Assembly (NCBI GenBank): GCA_930367205.1
Contig: OV884014.1
Span: 112,295,138-112,359,137, forward strand
Reading direction: 5' to 3'
Origin: Acanthosoma haemorrhoidale
Lineage: Eukaryota; Arthropoda; Insecta; Hemiptera; Acanthosomatidae
DNA: 64,000 nt
Positions 1 through 13,648 of this stretch are shown one piece after another. The first letter of the stretch is position 1; every line of letters starts with the position of its first letter. The notes under the pieces were generated by a model that did no database searches, had not been told where the DNA came from, and saw only the letters and a program-made list of their open reading frames with translations. Both the position numbers and the translations under genes were made by a program.

Positions 1-233
1 ATTGTATCGGGGGGTGTGAGTATTTTGAGGCATATAACAAGTTTAGGGGCCACAGTATTTTTTGTAGTATTATCAACAATATTTCTGCGATATTTGGTTA
101 GGGAAGGGATAAAATGCCAAACCCCATTACGTTTTGATTAAGGCACTGAACTACTAACTAGCATGTGATTATATACATAGATACATACCCTCATACCTAC
201 TTTATATGTTAGACACATAATGAGTAAAATTAC

Positions 234-3200
234 CTGGGTTCTCCTGTCCTCAAGGTACCATCTTTTCTGCACACAACATCTTCCCGACCTCCGGGAAGAA
301 ACTGAACTAGCCATCCGAAGCACACGATTAAAAAGCACAAGTTGATATAGAATATGACGAGGGCTGGGTATTTACTAGAATGGCGCCAATCGATCATAAA
401 AGTCAGCTGAAATATAACAAAATTAATATATAAAACAGAATTATAAGAAATTATAGAATATGATTGAAACATAGATAGATCATCGCATACTTTGGCACAT
501 GAGTTAAAAACCCAAAGCAGCATTGATAATGAAATAGGGTGACACATTATGGCAGCTATTCAATGTTATTTCCCTCTTGAGATGAACTCCTATGCATGTG
601 TGAACCGGGACATAAAGCATACAATGTAAATACTTTTGTCAACAATTATAACACATTTGTGCAGAACAAATATTTGTGTCAAACTTTACATTGGCTACCT
701 TAATATTTTTCTGGCCAAACTAAACCATTTTTTAAATCTATTTCAAATGAATAAAAATAAATCGATTAGAATGCTAAAATAATATAAAATACTTACAACA
801 GCAAAAAGGTTCAATAGGGCACATATGGTCGTGACCCAGGCTATCATTTTATGGATTTGTTCTCGCTGAGTTGGCAGAAACATGGGATTTTCACACTGGA
901 CACCACAGCCATCTATCCCTGGATAATAATACGAAGCCAAATCGGTCTGTACAAGAGGTTCCAAGCATTTACCAGTTGTATTGAACTTCAATTCACGCAC
1001 GTCATTCTGAAACAATAATTCTACCAATAATATATTTCAATACAAATATTTATTGCTTATGCTCTACTTTCAAACAGATGTAGGACAATCAGTTTTCGCC
1101 TGTATGATTGACGATAGCTGTTGTAAAAACGATAAAATTGATAAACTGAACTGAGAAAAGTCAGTTGTTTTTTTAAGGTGTGAGCTCAGAAGATATTCCA
1201 AAAAGTTCTCAACACCATTAAATCCGATTGAAATTAGTTTTTATATGTAATTATTTTAGCAATGTTGATTTTTTTTTCATTTCAATAAATAGTTGAAATT
1301 TAAGTGAAACGGTTAAACTGATAAAGTATTGATGCTCAACCCTACTTGATAGTTTTTTTCACAGTCAATTAATAAGTATTTAAGAAACTCTTTCAAATAA
1401 GTATCTCTCGATATTGTTCCTTTACTTTTTTTAAATAGATTTCAATAAATTAAAGCTTTTAAAAAATGAGAAAAAAATTGCTAAGCTACTGGTCCCTGGA
1501 ACAACTAGTACTGGCTAAGTTAAGTAAGCAACTGACAAAGTTGAATCATAAGTGAAAATTTTACAAGAAAAAATTGGCAGGGAAAGGAAACGCTAAGCTC
1601 TAATACGTATTAGGCTCTGACGACGTAATATGTCAACATGAATATTATTTATTTACTCACTTTACAACGAGATGGGAATCTAGTGGAGTTGTCGCACTGA
1701 AACCAGGGAGGCCAGGAGACATACGTCGTCAAAATTCTGCAAGGGCCCATAACAATCCTACACATTTCCTACAAAAACAATAAACCGTTATTTACAGTAA
1801 GGTAATTTGTTTCTTTGTCTAAAAAGGTTAAAATTACAATATAATACAACAGAAAAAAAATCTTGATTCAATGAATAAATAACTTAATTCTAGCTAATAA
1901 AAATAATTAATAAATCATAAGGGAAAAACAAAATAAAATGTATACCTCAATTTAAGTAAATAATAACATACAGAAAACGTTATCAAAATAAAAAAAATAT
2001 AGGATTAAATTAAAAAGAATCATCCGTGATTATTTCTATATAAGGTAGTACCTGTAGGTATCAAAGTATATTTGCTGAGAGAACAGTGAAGTTTAAATAC
2101 ATAAGATAAGTGATAAGAAAGAATATTTGGGCAATACATGTACGTTTATATAGAAATAACAGTGATAATTGATACATGTATGTTTATATAGAAATAACAG
2201 TGATAATTGATACATGCTTCATAATTTAGAGAGTCAGTATGGATGGTAAGGAGGTATTGCAATAGGAAGGCTTTGAAGAGAGGTAAGGATGAACCATGGC
2301 AGATATAAGGAGGGAGAGTGGAGCGAGGAAGAAAGGAACGGTCGAAAGCTGCAAGAACCTGTTCTGTGAAAAAGTACCAGAGAGCAAAGGTAAGAAAGAC
2401 TAGATTTTGTGTTCCGGAAGTGAACCGAAGATTTGAATGTAGGGGGCTTGTAGAGTGAATAATTTGTAAAGGGTATAAACAGCGGTTTAATAAGGTGTGG
2501 AAGAGCCATGTTAACTTGTTAAGTCCCGAGGATCAATCCGAGATACATACCTGAGAAGGCGGATAAACCTTGCCGTCATCACATCTTGGCATGTACAGGG
2601 CGCATAGGAACGGCTGTATCACGGCCCAGCATTTCGGAATATGCACAAGTCTTCTCCAATCCCTCAGGATTTCCTGAGAAGCAAAAATAAATTCATTTAG
2701 AAATTAATTGATATACTATCACAATAAGTCCTGATAATTTTCTTCTAAAAATAAGTTTTTAATTTATTTGTACGCACCAGAACGATTAATGTACTTGGTC
2801 GAACCATTTAATAAGTATATTGAAATAATATCACTAAATTACTATTAATATAGTAATACAACGACTGCATAAAATCAATTGGTTTAATGTACATATTTTA
2901 GAGCGTCATTTTTAACTATTTGTCTTGCAAAGAGTAATTTTGATTGTTGGTACTAATTGTCTGTACTAAGTTGTACCTATTATACTGAGTAGTCTCTCTG
3001 GCATTGCCTGTCAAATTTGAGAATAAATGACACCGTACAATTTCTTCGTCCCGAGAAATCAAGCTGTATTCACTGTAATAATATGAAGCGCCTTATTTGG
3101 AAACTGTACTCTGTTAATTTTTAGGAATTTGAATTATAGAGGGGTAAGCAAAGTTCTGGCTTTAATTTAGATTTCTTGTTCATCAAAGGACACGCCAGTA

Positions 3201-3939
3201 ACAAGCACAAATATGCTTCTGAAATCTTGTTGAGAAAGAAATAATCACTCCGATCATACCTGAAGATGGGCATTCTTTTGGTTACATGTCAAGAGGGCTT
3301 GGAAAATATCATTCAACGGTATTTGTAGAATTGAAAAGATAACAAGATACCCATCCCAGGCTGTGGGAGAGTGGCAGAGGATAATCAATTTATGTACTAA
3401 TGATGCACTCAGTACACCAGTTATTCTGTTAACGTAAAGTTGGCCACTTGTAATAGCATCTGTATCTTCTTAGAAAGCCTACTGAGACAGAAGATTATTT
3501 ACTTGTTTTCAAAATCTGACCAAAAAGGATTTCCTACAAATAAAGTTTCAACAAGCAATAACAATAAGCATTAGGTATGAAAGTAATGGATATATTAAGA
3601 GAATGTTACCTGTGCCTGCTCTTGCGATGAAACACCGTCAACAAGATCCAATGTTGTTTGTCCGTATGGCAATTTAGTGCCTAAACAAGTGGTGTAGTTG
3701 AGTGGGACGCACTTTGCAGACTTGTTGCAGTATTCCAACCCGTCCCCCAAGGAGGCAGAAAACGCCCTGTGCCAAGACAAATTGTTTACGTGCTTCAGAG
3801 CTCTTTCTGCCTCTATTTTTGCTCTGTTCGATTCAAGAGTATTCACATTCTCAGGTACAATAGTATTTCTGGCACTGGACAGAGGGCAGTTTGTACACAA
3901 CACCGATAGTACCAGGAACAAAAAACAGCAGTAAGTCAT
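234..3939 (-). CDS. smo: Smoothened, N-terminal part (five exons, continues off the left edge)
   Basis: Smoothened is the seven-pass class F receptor that transduces Hedgehog signals downstream of Patched. Five exons on the minus strand join in frame: 3610-3939, 2551-2673, 1661-1768, 797-1006 and 234-406, about 314 residues. The start at 3939 begins a hydrophobic signal peptide (first ~22 residues, Cys-rich). The cysteine-rich domain follows, with LNYTTCLGTKLPY in exon 1, IPKCWAVIQPFLCALYMPRC in exon 2 and CRIV..PC in exon 3. Exon 4 has the linker motif YYPGIDGCGVQCENP and the start of TM1. Exon 5 has the next segment, ending VCFGWLVQFLPGGREDVVCR. Every intron has GT..AG ends. The first four junctions are phase 0 and the last exon leaves two bases. 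The remaining membrane helices and the long cytoplasmic tail lie outside the window. Identification rests on these family motifs and is firm. Confidence 0.95.
2135..2210. repeat. 38-bp tandem duplication in smo intron 2
   Basis: Two nearly identical 38-bp units, 2135-2172 and 2173-2210, lie head to tail and differ at about one base. A partial third unit (tacatg) follows. They sit between smo exons 2 and 3. Confidence 0.85.
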
Positions 3940-5479
3940 TTTGACAGTGGTTTTTATCTTTTAACTTTACTCTACACTTGAAGAGAACCCTCAGGTTGTC
4001 TGGCATCAAGTGAGAAGTAGCTACAGAATTCTACAATGAGAGCTGGTATTACTCACAAACACTTCCAGCATGAAGCTTGTCTGGTTTCCGAAGGTTGAAG
4101 AACAGGAATGCAAGAACTGGTCGTCAGGATATATCAAGAGGCAGGCAGAGCGTACAGGAAGAGACGATAATGTCTAAAAAACGACGACACACGAGTTGAA
4201 AGAGGACCACCCAGAGCGGCCACTGTCACCATAGCAACTGTGCGGGATAGTCCCTACTGCGCATGCCTCCCTCGCAGACCCGCCAAATTCAAACCAACCA
4301 GTAGTTCCAAGTATCAGTAGCCTTAGCATATTTCGTTTTAAATGTCTGCCCTCTGTCAATTGGTTACATCATTTAAGAACTGAATTGTACCTTCGAACCG
4401 CGGCCGACAAAGAGGTACAAAAAAACACCCAAAGGCGGTTCGAATGCATTCATAGAAAAGGGTACTTTTAATTCCTTGTTCTAGCGGTAGTTCACTACAA
4501 TGCCTACATTGTTAGCTGGACACCGCCCGATTCACCACCTTTTTTGTTCCTCTTCTTTGCAATGTTCAATTAAACTCCTGAGTACGGGGATAAGTTCCCA
4601 AACCCCAGTTTTTGACACGTCATATTAAAGTTTCTTTTGTTTTAAAATCAATTTTAGTAATTGATTGCATGGACAGAAGATATACATGAATGGATTCCCG
4701 AAAGAAGTTGTCCAATTTTTATCCAAATCGCTTTTTCGAAACTGTTTTTGTCTAGTATAATATAAGAAATTTTCCCTGGACCTCATGGCCTACTAAAGGA
4801 AGCCAGGTAGTGAAGCATTTAGATAATTTTCATCGGCATAAGTTTAAAAAAAAAATTTTGGAGTAAAATAAAGTATGTGTGCAAAGAGGTGTGCTTTTCT
4901 TGATCCTAATGCCTTCATATTCGGCTTCTTCAACTAGAGATAATCTAGACCAAAACCACATATAGACCTAGTTATAGAATCATAATTTTTTTTTAAGGGA
5001 TTTATAAAGTAAGATTTATAATTTAATTAATGGATCAAAAAAGTGAGATTTATTTAAATTTCAAACAAATTATTGTATACTAAGAAAACATTTTCATGGA
5101 TTCACAAATTTGTTTTTATAAAGCAGAACTACAAAGGTTAAAGTCAATAAAAGAAAATCTCTGAAATAATTTTTGTGATTCTTTAGTTCTATCGAAGAAA
5201 GTGAAAATCATAAACCAAAATAACACCCACCAAATGTCAGTAAGTATCATTGAAAGAGTAAGTGTTAAAATGTTAAAATAATAAGATAGGTTTCTATTCC
5301 CCCCGGCTAGTTTTTAACGTGTAACATTTACCAGGAGCTATTGGTACACATATACATATAGCTCCTTCGCCAAAATGAGTGATTCTATTACTACAACTGC
5401 ATTTTTTCTTTCAAACCTCTCAAAATTTAAGAGGATATAATAAGGTTTACACTAATTATTAATATTATTAGTAAGTGGT
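3940..5479. other. Upstream flank of smo, no gene seen
   Basis: The stretch starts immediately upstream of the smo start codon and should hold its 5' UTR and promoter. The first ~400 bases are richer in GC than what follows. I could not pick a TATA box or initiator with confidence. The rest is AT-rich with no convincing coding exon. Confidence 0.5.
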
Positions 5480-5735
5480 TTTAAAAGGGCTTCAGTCTCT
5501 GCAGGTTGCTTCAAGCTCCTTGCATTGATTGAGGCGATGCCTTTCCACTGTTAACAAAAAGGCGACGAAGCCGTGGCCAGGACCTTCTGGGTGGCACACT
5601 GGCCAGAATTCATCCACCGAAGGCAGATCAAAGACCTTGTGAAGCTCACCGTTGCTCGAATGAAGTATGTCTGACCACTTTCATCAGTATACCGTTTTGT
5701 AATTGTTGGAGTCACCGAGCTTTCGTAGCAAAGTA
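5480..5735 (-). mobile_element. Degenerate non-LTR retrotransposon fragment (family B)
   Basis: On the minus strand this stretch resembles the 3' coding part of the elements at 18183-18875 and 33892-34579. The shared stretch includes the codons for a KVVRHTSFE-like motif, read here with frame breaks. It is GC-richer than its surroundings and has no intact frame. No target-site duplication was found. Confidence 0.5.
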
Positions 5736-7389
5736 GTAGTAGCCAACCAAAGTTAAAAATGGCTTAAGTATTCTTTTAGTTGCATGTATTTCTAGGGTCA
5801 GATTTACACAAGCACAATTAAATTATTGCATACCACCATTTCATTTTTGTTAACTGAAATGTTATAATGTGTATGTCAGTTGTGGTTTAAGCTTATTATT
5901 TTCATCAATAGCAATATTTGCCGAGAAAATATTAAATTTAATTACATACTGGGAGCTCAAGCCTCAAGAGGACAGTGATAAAGAGCATTAGATTAGGCAC
6001 TGCCCTCATACGCAGCATTACTAGAAGCCCATGGACACAGAGTTTGATCAAACAAAAAATAGCAAAAAAATAAATGAAAAATTCCAACATATAGAAGTTT
6101 ATTATCAAATCGAAATAATAGATAAATATACTTCATTTAAACCATTGTTTTTTTACAGGGAGTTCATGTTTATGTTGGTTTGGAGTACATACATACATTA
6201 ACAAAACAATCAAATTACAAAAACATAAAGGGTTACTCTTCTAATAATTCCGGTACCTCTGCGTTTTTATTAATTTCTTAATATAGAAATCTGTTTAGGT
6301 CTTCAATTGTTAAAATTATTTATTCGGTAATATTTAATGCTTGTATTAATGAGTAAGTATTTGTCATTGTTATTCATAGGGATCCTTGTCCTGGAATAGA
6401 TTTTTTTCTATTCTAATTACCAAGTAATTGTAACTAATTGTAAACGCGTAGTAATTTACCATGGCCTGATTTTAGTTTTAGCACTATCAGGGCATTGAAT
6501 GAAACTAACATGGAAAACAAACTCTCTCATCATTCCATGTAGATTATTATTCCGGTCGCACTAACAGTAAAGAGAGTCCTTGGAAACACAGGGCGTCAGG
6601 GACACTAGTGACCAGCAGCGGACAAGCTGATATTGTTAGGTTATGTGGCTTTAATATAATTAAATACTTCAATTTGTGGCTATTATTAATTAATTAATTT
6701 AAATATAGATACAGTTTTTGAGATACTTTACTCGTCTTTCAATAATGACACGAATCTTATCGATTTCAGAGTTTTATCAACAAACAGACAAGAATAGACT
6801 TCCCCGTTTCGATAACTTTTAAAATTTTTCAACTGTCTTGGGAGCTATTTGGAATTTAAATATGTCATTTTTAACGGCAGAAATAATTTTTTATAAACAA
6901 TATTAGGGGATATTTTAGTACTTCAAAGTCCGTTCAAACAAATATTCTTCATATTTTGAATAGCGAACCCTTACGGTTAAAATACTGTGCAAAATAGCCA
7001 TTAAGCGTTAAAAACTCATTTTTTTTCCACTTAGACTCTTTGTAATGCATTTCTGATTTGACTCGAACTCAAGAAATAAATTCGCCCCTGAGTGGAACAT
7101 CAATTTTTTGACATTTCACAGAATGCTAAAAGAACAGCTTTTATGTATTACATTAAATATATTCGAAATAAATTTTCTTCATTATTTTTTATGGTATTAA
7201 TTTTATTTTTAACACTATCACGAAATCAAATAGAACTAACCCTAACTACTGAAGCAATAACCCTTGAGTCTTGAGTTTTGCAGGAATGTACAGTTCTTGT
7301 AGAAAATAATTTTTAAAAAAATTATTGTAGACATCAATTTTTTTGACTCACTACAGTACTTGACATACCCGGTGTTTAGCACGATAACC
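5736..7389. other. Intergenic DNA, nothing recognised
   Basis: AT-rich sequence between the non-LTR fragments. The longest open frame (7092-7274, plus strand) has low-complexity composition and resembles no family I know. Confidence 0.5.
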
Positions 7390-7689
7390 CCCGCTCCGAT
7401 CCCTAATGATGGCAGGACGCAATCAAAGCAGGAACGCTCTAGACTTTAGGTTCTAGTTTTTAGTTTGTAAGTTTCCCATATTGTAATCCGAAGGTGAGCC
7501 CCATCACCTAGTCCTGTCTATTTGTATATTAATTAATATTTTCACTGTAAAAAGACAATGGTATTTGTAAATCTACCCTCCTTCAAATGCATCTAAGTAT
7601 GCAACATGAGGATTCTGTTAATCTTATTCATTGTATTTTGATCATCTGTTTGTAAAAAATGTTAATAAAAGGGATTTTGAAAAAAAAAA
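7390..7689 (+). mobile_element. 5'-truncated non-LTR retrotransposon 3' end (family A, copy 1)
   Basis: About 300 bp homologous to three other stretches (7962-8155, 18913-19180, 29950-30194). They share a 'taccctccttcaaatgcatc' block, a terminal 'aataaaaggg.tttga' and an oligo(A) tail. The tail and the variable 5' ends fit target-primed reverse transcription. No coding part remains. I found no clear target-site duplication for this copy. Confidence 0.75.
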
Positions 7690-7961
7690 TGAAGTGCAAC
7701 TCTACCATGATTAGAAGACATTCAAACTGTTATAACTGAGTGGATGAATTTGTTCGGACATCTGCTTAGCTCGATGAAAGAGATTTGTTACGATTTCATT
7801 AAAATTCTTAAAGAAAAATGGCCAGAGCTGATAAATATTATGTCTAAACTTTGTTTATTAAGAAATATGATGACAATTTTAAATCTTTCTTTCATCAAGC
7901 TAAACTAATATCCTGACAAAGTCCTACACTATTTTACATTCACCGCTATCTTTAACTCCCC

Positions 7962-8155
7962 CCTCATTGTAATCGGAAGGTGAGCCCCTTCACATAGTCC
8001 TGTACCCAGTGATTTGTAATTTTAACTTCAAATATAAAATTGTTATTGTAATTCTACCCTCCTTCGAATACATCTGCGTATGCAGTAAGAGGTGAAATTT
8101 GTAAATTGTAAAACTTATTGATCAATAAAGGGGTTTTGAAATAAAAAAAAAAAAA
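7962..8155 (+). mobile_element. 5'-truncated non-LTR retrotransposon 3' end (family A, copy 2)
   Basis: Same 3' end as the copy at 7390-7689, shortened further and ending in an A-rich tail. It is flanked by a 10-bp direct repeat ttaactcccc at 7952-7961 and 8156-8165, the expected target-site duplication. Confidence 0.85.
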
Positions 8156-9406
8156 TTAACTCCCCAATATGAAAGTACAGTTACTTGTAATACTCACAAA
8201 TAAAAATGCTACCCACTTTTTCAGTAAACATATCTGGAATATTTTCATCCTGGGTGAAAAATCTTCTTCGGTAAGTCATTAACACTAAGACAGGAGAGTA
8301 CAGCTCTGGGCGTTCTTCCTCCTCCACAATTATTTTCTGTTATATTGCTAACATTCCTCTTTTGCTTAAAATATTTTTATATTTTCTAATTATAAAAGGT
8401 TAAAGGACATTCATAATATTTTGCAGGTGGTGCAGCAGAATACACAAGCTTTGGTAGCTTCTAAACATATTATTCTAAGCAAAACAGAAAACTCCTTTCT
8501 TAAAATCAATCATATTCTAATAAATAAATTTTCAATTTTCTTGAGTATTGATGCTTCTTAAAAAAACTGAAGTGTATAGCTGTTCAGGTAAAATGTTGAC
8601 AGTTTCAAGATATTGTCATTGGAAGAATTGTTCAGAGACTATAGCTTAATGAAGCACCCATGGTGCAAATATAAAGTTAATTTTCTAATAAAAAATATCA
8701 TTACAACTCTAAAATACCTTCACATGGGTGAATTAAGAAATAGTTATAAAGAAAAATTCACAACAGAAGATTAATGTGCTACAAGAGAAAATTATAAAAG
8801 CATTTGTTAAACTTCTTTTCTTTAATTTTATTTTGTGTACTCAACAAGAGCATCTTGAACAGATAATTCATAATAAAATCCATTAGCTTAAAAAAAGGGT
8901 GAAGAAATAACATCCTTATAGAATGAATAATAATCGTGAAGTTAAAATTATTTGATTCAATTTAAAAAGAAAGGATTTTAATAAAACTTCACAAAATTAT
9001 TAAGTACAATTTACAAGTGTATATTTTATTTATTTACAAAACAATATATAAAATAAAATACACAAAATGAAAATTAATAAGGTGTTAAAATATTTCAACA
9101 TAATTACCATAAAATTAAAAACCAACTAAAATTCAAACAAACCAGCAATAAATAAAATAGCACTATATTTTATTATTCCTGTTATGTATTTATTTAATAC
9201 CCTTAATAGGATATTTAACTTTGAGTTTATCATGTAAATGTATTTACACCTAAATTACAATTTCATTCGTATTTACAAACATAATTAATCTAGAAACAGT
9301 TCTGACTAAATGGAGTGACGTAATTTGAAATCATTCTTATATCACAGACATTTCTGAAAATTTTTAACTGAACTACTTTAAGCATGCAATGTCCATCATG
9401 TAGGGT
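8156..9406. other. Downstream flank and probable 3' UTR of Aquarius
   Basis: AT-rich sequence 3' of the Aquarius stop codon. Minus-strand AATAAA signals occur, for example 9189-9194 and near 9024, and either could end the transcript. No other gene is seen. Confidence 0.5.
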
Positions 9407-12400
9407 TTATTTATCTTCATCTTCGCTGTCATCTGAGGCGCCAGGATGAGAGGAGACGGCATATTTTGGGACCTCGCTTCCGGTATCTCCAGGCTTGCAC
9501 CAACTATCTTTTCTTGTTTCCTGCGTAGACATTTGTGCGGACACCTGAGACTGATAGTAGAGATTGTGATAATATGTGTAAACAAAATTTGCCATTGCTA
9601 CCATATCTGTGATGACGCTAGGTTCTGCAGATAAAGGAGAGTTCAACTCTCGCTGGCCGTTGTATCTTTCTTGCGGCAAAATATGGAGAAAAAGTGGTCT
9701 TCTTTGCATCTGTGCCATGGGCATCCTCAGTTCAAAACAATTAAAAAACAAGGAAGCTCTTCCAAAAACGTATAATCCCAGTCTTGCTCTCGATAACGCT
9801 ACGACCAAACGCCTCATATCTCGTATGTGACCTACTGATTTGGTTCTCACTAAGGACAACAATATGTAGTCGTTTTGCTGGCCCTGATATTTGTCTACAG
9901 TTGCGACTTTGTGAGGTTTTCCTAGAGCATTATTAGTTGTACATCGAGCATTAATCACATCTCGAATGAGATGTTTTTGTCCATTGTAGGTTGTAAGAAT
10001 TGAAATTTTTTCTGCTGGATAACCAATGATTCTCATATACATGTAAACTGCTACAATGTATTCAGCTTCCGCTAGATTCTGATAAAAGTATGGGCTTGGC
10101 TCTGATTCACCAATACCATTAAAGTCTTCAACATTAATGAACTGATAATCGAATTGGAAGCCTGGATTGGCCAACTTATACTCCATTTCATTTTCAACAT
10201 GTACGAGATTACCAAGTTTCTTATATCTCCAATTGTACAGATCGCAAATACTTGATCTGGCACGACCCTGGGCATCTAGGTCTACAGTCGGAACCCCAAG
10301 CCTCACAAAACGAGTGAAAAGGGATTGCTCCATGTTTGAGTACTTTTGAAAGGACATGTTCTTTATAACTGGAGGCAGCTGATGATGGTCTCCAATCATA
10401 ATCCACCGCTTGAGTCTGTTGAAGCCATCTTCAGCTTCTTGAACCAAAAGCGGGATGAATGTTTCAATCTCGAGAATTTGGGCTGACTCTTCCATCAAAA
10501 TTGTGTCGTATTTAAAGCCCATTTCTACCAACTCTGACCTCTTCAGCGCTGCATGAGTACACGTCATAGCTATTATTTTTGCTCCTTTTACTAACAAGTA
10601 CTTTGAACGGTCCGCACCACCCCTGAGTAACTCAAAAGCTCTGAATTCATCAAGTAGAGTAAATATCTCTTCTATGTATCTAAAACAGCTCAAAGCGATC
10701 TCGTATTCTTCTTCATAGCTCTCTTTTTTAAATAGTGGCTGTGGGGCATCTTTAAAGAAGTCGTGGAATGGAAATTGTTCAGATATCATTTCGATGGGAA
10801 CATCATTGCCATCATTAGACGTAATAGAATCTCGGTACTTCTCCCAACTTGCATATACATAATTCAAATAAAAATATCTGGCAGTTTCACAAGAGAAGGA
10901 CATATCACCTTGTACATCTAAACATTTTTGGAGCCTCTGGACATCCTCTAGCAGTTCCAACCTTTTGCTCAAAATGGAATTAATTCTACCATACCTGCTG
11001 AAATCTTTATCTGTTTCCAATTCTTCTTCACCGTGACCGAGACGGAGTAAATGCCTATCTTCGATATCTAGTTTCATAATTTTCTCAAACAATTGATTCA
11101 ATGCTTGATTGGAATGTGTAACAATTAAAATTCTTTGATTGGGGAAATTGTGGTATAGATTTGATATAATCTGTACAGCAACATCAGTTTTGCCAGTCCC
11201 CGGAGGGCCTACAACCATAGTCAAACCTGGCTGCATGCCTGCTCTTATGGCCTCTACCTGGGTCGGGGTGAAATATATTTGATTTCTTCTCAAGGTAACA
11301 GGGTAAGGACCTTTGGTAACATATTTCTGATGTTCTACAGTTATAATCTTCTTACTGAATTTCTTGTCTTCATTCTTTGCTAATACGTCCGCAAACGTCA
11401 GCTTAAACGGTGGTTTTATATCATCGACTTGTTCTATAACATCATAGTCAGGGAAACTGGCTTTTAAGTGATCTAAATCAATAAAAGTATCATTAAAGTT
11501 CAACGTTGCTATTTCATTAGTCATTCGAGAATAATGTGCAGCACCAGGGTCACCATATCCTAGAAGAATATCATGAAGCCAACTTGGTACAACGCAATCA
11601 CTGTTCATCAACTGTCTTATCGTGTAAAGAACTGCCTTGAAATTATTCTCTTTTGTTTTACGGCGCACAATCACATTGAAATTTGCATAGAAATCATCAT
11701 TAACTTCAGAAATTATGTCCATATCCATTTTGTACTGATTTGTATCCAACAAGACCCTAAAAGTCCTCGAATTGGAGGTAAAAGTTGGTTTAGGGGCATC
11801 GGGGAAATCTTCTATGATTCTATGCTCTTCATCTAACATTCCTAAAACTTCACACCCCCTTATGAATTTCAAACCGCTTTGTTCAAGAAAAGAATGCCTA
11901 ACATTATAGTTAGTACCAATCGGAAGATTTGGTTGAACAGCAATTAAGAAGCATATGTCATGTTTACGTAGTGATTCCCATTCTTTTTTCACGTCAGATT
12001 TCACGTCCAAGTTAATAGTTACTTCAGCTACAACTCTTGCGGGTACCATTTCACCTATTCTTGGTTTAACTACTTCAACAACAAGAAAACTTTTGATTAC
12101 CTGAGCCATCCTAGCCCAACCACCAAAGTAAATGTTATTTTCACTGTCTTCAGTCTTCCATGGGCTGAGTCGACAGATGGCATCTTCTATGTCTTGCCTA
12201 ATCTCATAAGATGATTCAAGCCTAAACAAATTGAAATTTCTCAGTAAATAGTCATGGAGAGTGAGGAATTGCAAATTCAACTTGGGCAAAGCCAAACAGT
12301 CCTCTCCAGAATAGTAGTCAGATGGTACAATATTTTCATTCCACATTATTTCCTCAGTAGGATAAAGTGGCATATTATTTATTTCATCAAGTTGCGATAT

Positions 12401-13648
12401 ACGCTTTTCATGACGATAAGCTAAAAGTTCTAACATGAAAAGTGGGTCAGTCCGATACCAATTCTCTTCTTGATCTCTTTCGGCAGGAGGTACCAGGTTA
12501 AGGTGAGCTGTGATTTCTCTTAGTGCTTCTTTGTCCAATTTTGAGAAATACTTCAATATATTTTCTCTGGTATCGATACTGGAAACGTTCTTCAGAGAGA
12601 ACTCTCTTAGAGCCGGGTACTTAGAAAAGACGACCTTCTGTAAAAAGTTAATGCTGTCATAATGCATTTGGGACATTTGAGCATCAGTAAACGGATCACC
12701 GGTAATATCATTTATCTCAAATCTAGCATAGAACTTAAGGGTATCTAAAAGCTGTGTGAACAAATGACCTTCTGGTCTTCTCGGTAAAGCTGAAACACGA
12801 CACCTCAAGACAAGTTGGCAATCGTCAAGTAAAGCATTGAAAAACCTACGAGTAGGCAAAGAAGCTTCCAAATCGATAAGAAATTCCAAAAATCTTTCGC
12901 AATAATGAACCACTTCTGGGGGAATTGCGCCTTCAACTTGAATCTCTTCTAAATTATTCAAGAAATTGAGCATTAAAGTATATAAGAATTTTCTTTCCCA
13001 TTGCGCTTCTGGGTCCGAACCGTCTTTACGTTTCTTCATTAACTTCTTGTAATATTTTTCCCATTTGGGCGCTTTGGTGAGTTCTTGGTCCCTGCGATTC
13101 TGATGAAGGCAGGACCAGGAGGCTAAAGAAACTAGGCGTTTGATTTGGTCTCGAATGAGTTCGACTTCTATACTGTTGAAGGTATTAGTTAAAAAAAGTA
13201 TTAAAGTCTTCTTCTCTAAAAAGGAGAGTTTGACCTCTTCTTCTAAGCTGGCGTGAAACATCTGCTTTAAGAACCCGTTGGCGTGTTCCGGCTGTTTCTT
13301 AATGGAAGTCCAAGCTTCGACTCTCTCCCTGAACTTCTCGTTCATCATGACAACTATGGACATCATGTGACTGTGGGAAGAGACGCCGGTTACATAGTTC
13401 GGCCACAGGTACCTCTCCAGGTACTGGCTCACCTCCAGCATCATTATCCTCCTGATGTTGAACCTGGTCCCTTTGATTTCCTTATTGTAGATCACTTGGA
13501 CGATCTCCGGGTCGAAGGATTTGTGCCTGTCGACTGTGCTGGGTGCCCAGTAGTCCGCCGCGAGCTGGGTGATATGATCCTCTTTGATCTCATCCACCGT
13601 CGGCTTCACAGGCTTATACTTCACGTTAGCTGCTGGCTGAGCAGTCAT
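9407..13648 (-). CDS. AQR: Aquarius (intron-binding protein 160), intronless
   Basis: Aquarius is the SF1 RNA helicase of the intron-binding complex. It contacts the intron upstream of the branch point in the spliceosome and links splicing to snoRNP assembly and R-loop control. The frame is 1413 codons, close to the usual ~1400-1500. The N-terminal half is the helical armadillo-like region, with the family motifs [28 protein letters not shown] and [12 protein letters not shown] near the start. The helicase half shows Walker A GPPGTGKT at ~812, motif Ia [15 protein letters not shown], motif [21 protein letters not shown] at ~1049, motif [13 protein letters not shown] at ~1083, [19 protein letters not shown] at ~1250 and motif [21 protein letters not shown] at ~1277. 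The C-terminus is acidic (DDSEDEDK). Oddly, the whole CDS has no intron while both neighbours are heavily split. All helicase motifs are intact, so it should be functional. Confidence 0.97.
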   Translation of the reverse strand: MTAQPAANVKYKPVKPTVDEIKEDHITQLAADYWAPSTVDRHKSFDPEIVQVIYNKEIKGTRFNIRRIMMLEVSQYLERYLWPNYVTGVSSHSHMMSIVVMMNEKFRERVEAWTSIKKQPEHANGFLKQMFHASLEEEVKLSFLEKKTLILFLTNTFNSIEVELIRDQIKRLVSLASWSCLHQNRRDQELTKAPKWEKYYKKLMKKRKDGSDPEAQWERKFLYTLMLNFLNNLEEIQVEGAIPPEVVHYCERFLEFLIDLEASLPTRRFFNALLDDCQLVLRCRVSALPRRPEGHLFTQLLDTLKFYARFEINDITGDPFTDAQMSQMHYDSINFLQKVVFSKYPALREFSLKNVSSIDTRENILKYFSKLDKEALREITAHLNLVPPAERDQEENWYRTDPLFMLELLAYRHEKRISQLDEINNMPLYPTEEIMWNENIVPSDYYSGEDCLALPKLNLQFLTLHDYLLRNFNLFRLESSYEIRQDIEDAICRLSPWKTEDSENNIYFGGWARMAQVIKSFLVVEVVKPRIGEMVPARVVAEVTINLDVKSDVKKEWESLRKHDICFLIAVQPNLPIGTNYNVRHSFLEQSGLKFIRGCEVLGMLDEEHRIIEDFPDAPKPTFTSNSRTFRVLLDTNQYKMDMDIISEVNDDFYANFNVIVRRKTKENNFKAVLYTIRQLMNSDCVVPSWLHDILLGYGDPGAAHYSRMTNEIATLNFNDTFIDLDHLKASFPDYDVIEQVDDIKPPFKLTFADVLAKNEDKKFSKKIITVEHQKYVTKGPYPVTLRRNQIYFTPTQVEAIRAGMQPGLTMVVGPPGTGKTDVAVQIISNLYHNFPNQRILIVTHSNQALNQLFEKIMKLDIEDRHLLRLGHGEEELETDKDFSRYGRINSILSKRLELLEDVQRLQKCLDVQGDMSFSCETARYFYLNYVYASWEKYRDSITSNDGNDVPIEMISEQFPFHDFFKDAPQPLFKKESYEEEYEIALSCFRYIEEIFTLLDEFRAFELLRGGADRSKYLLVKGAKIIAMTCTHAALKRSELVEMGFKYDTILMEESAQILEIETFIPLLVQEAEDGFNRLKRWIMIGDHHQLPPVIKNMSFQKYSNMEQSLFTRFVRLGVPTVDLDAQGRARSSICDLYNWRYKKLGNLVHVENEMEYKLANPGFQFDYQFINVEDFNGIGESEPSPYFYQNLAEAEYIVAVYMYMRIIGYPAEKISILTTYNGQKHLIRDVINARCTTNNALGKPHKVATVDKYQGQQNDYILLSLVRTKSVGHIRDMRRLVVALSRARLGLYVFGRASLFFNCFELRMPMAQMQRRPLFLHILPQERYNGQRELNSPLSAEPSVITDMVAMANFVYTYYHNLYYQSQVSAQMSTQETRKDSWCKPGDTGSEVPKYAVSSHPGASDDSEDEDK

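Noticed and set aside
1..233. A sixth smo exon at the left edge
   Set aside because: No minus-strand segment there encodes the expected next helix, and no suitable splice borders were seen.
2234..2509. 91-codon minus-strand frame in smo intron 2, rich in Ser/Leu/Pro
   Set aside because: It comes from a polypyrimidine-biased strand, matches no family and lies inside an intron. It may be a decayed retrotransposon piece, but no motif supports that.
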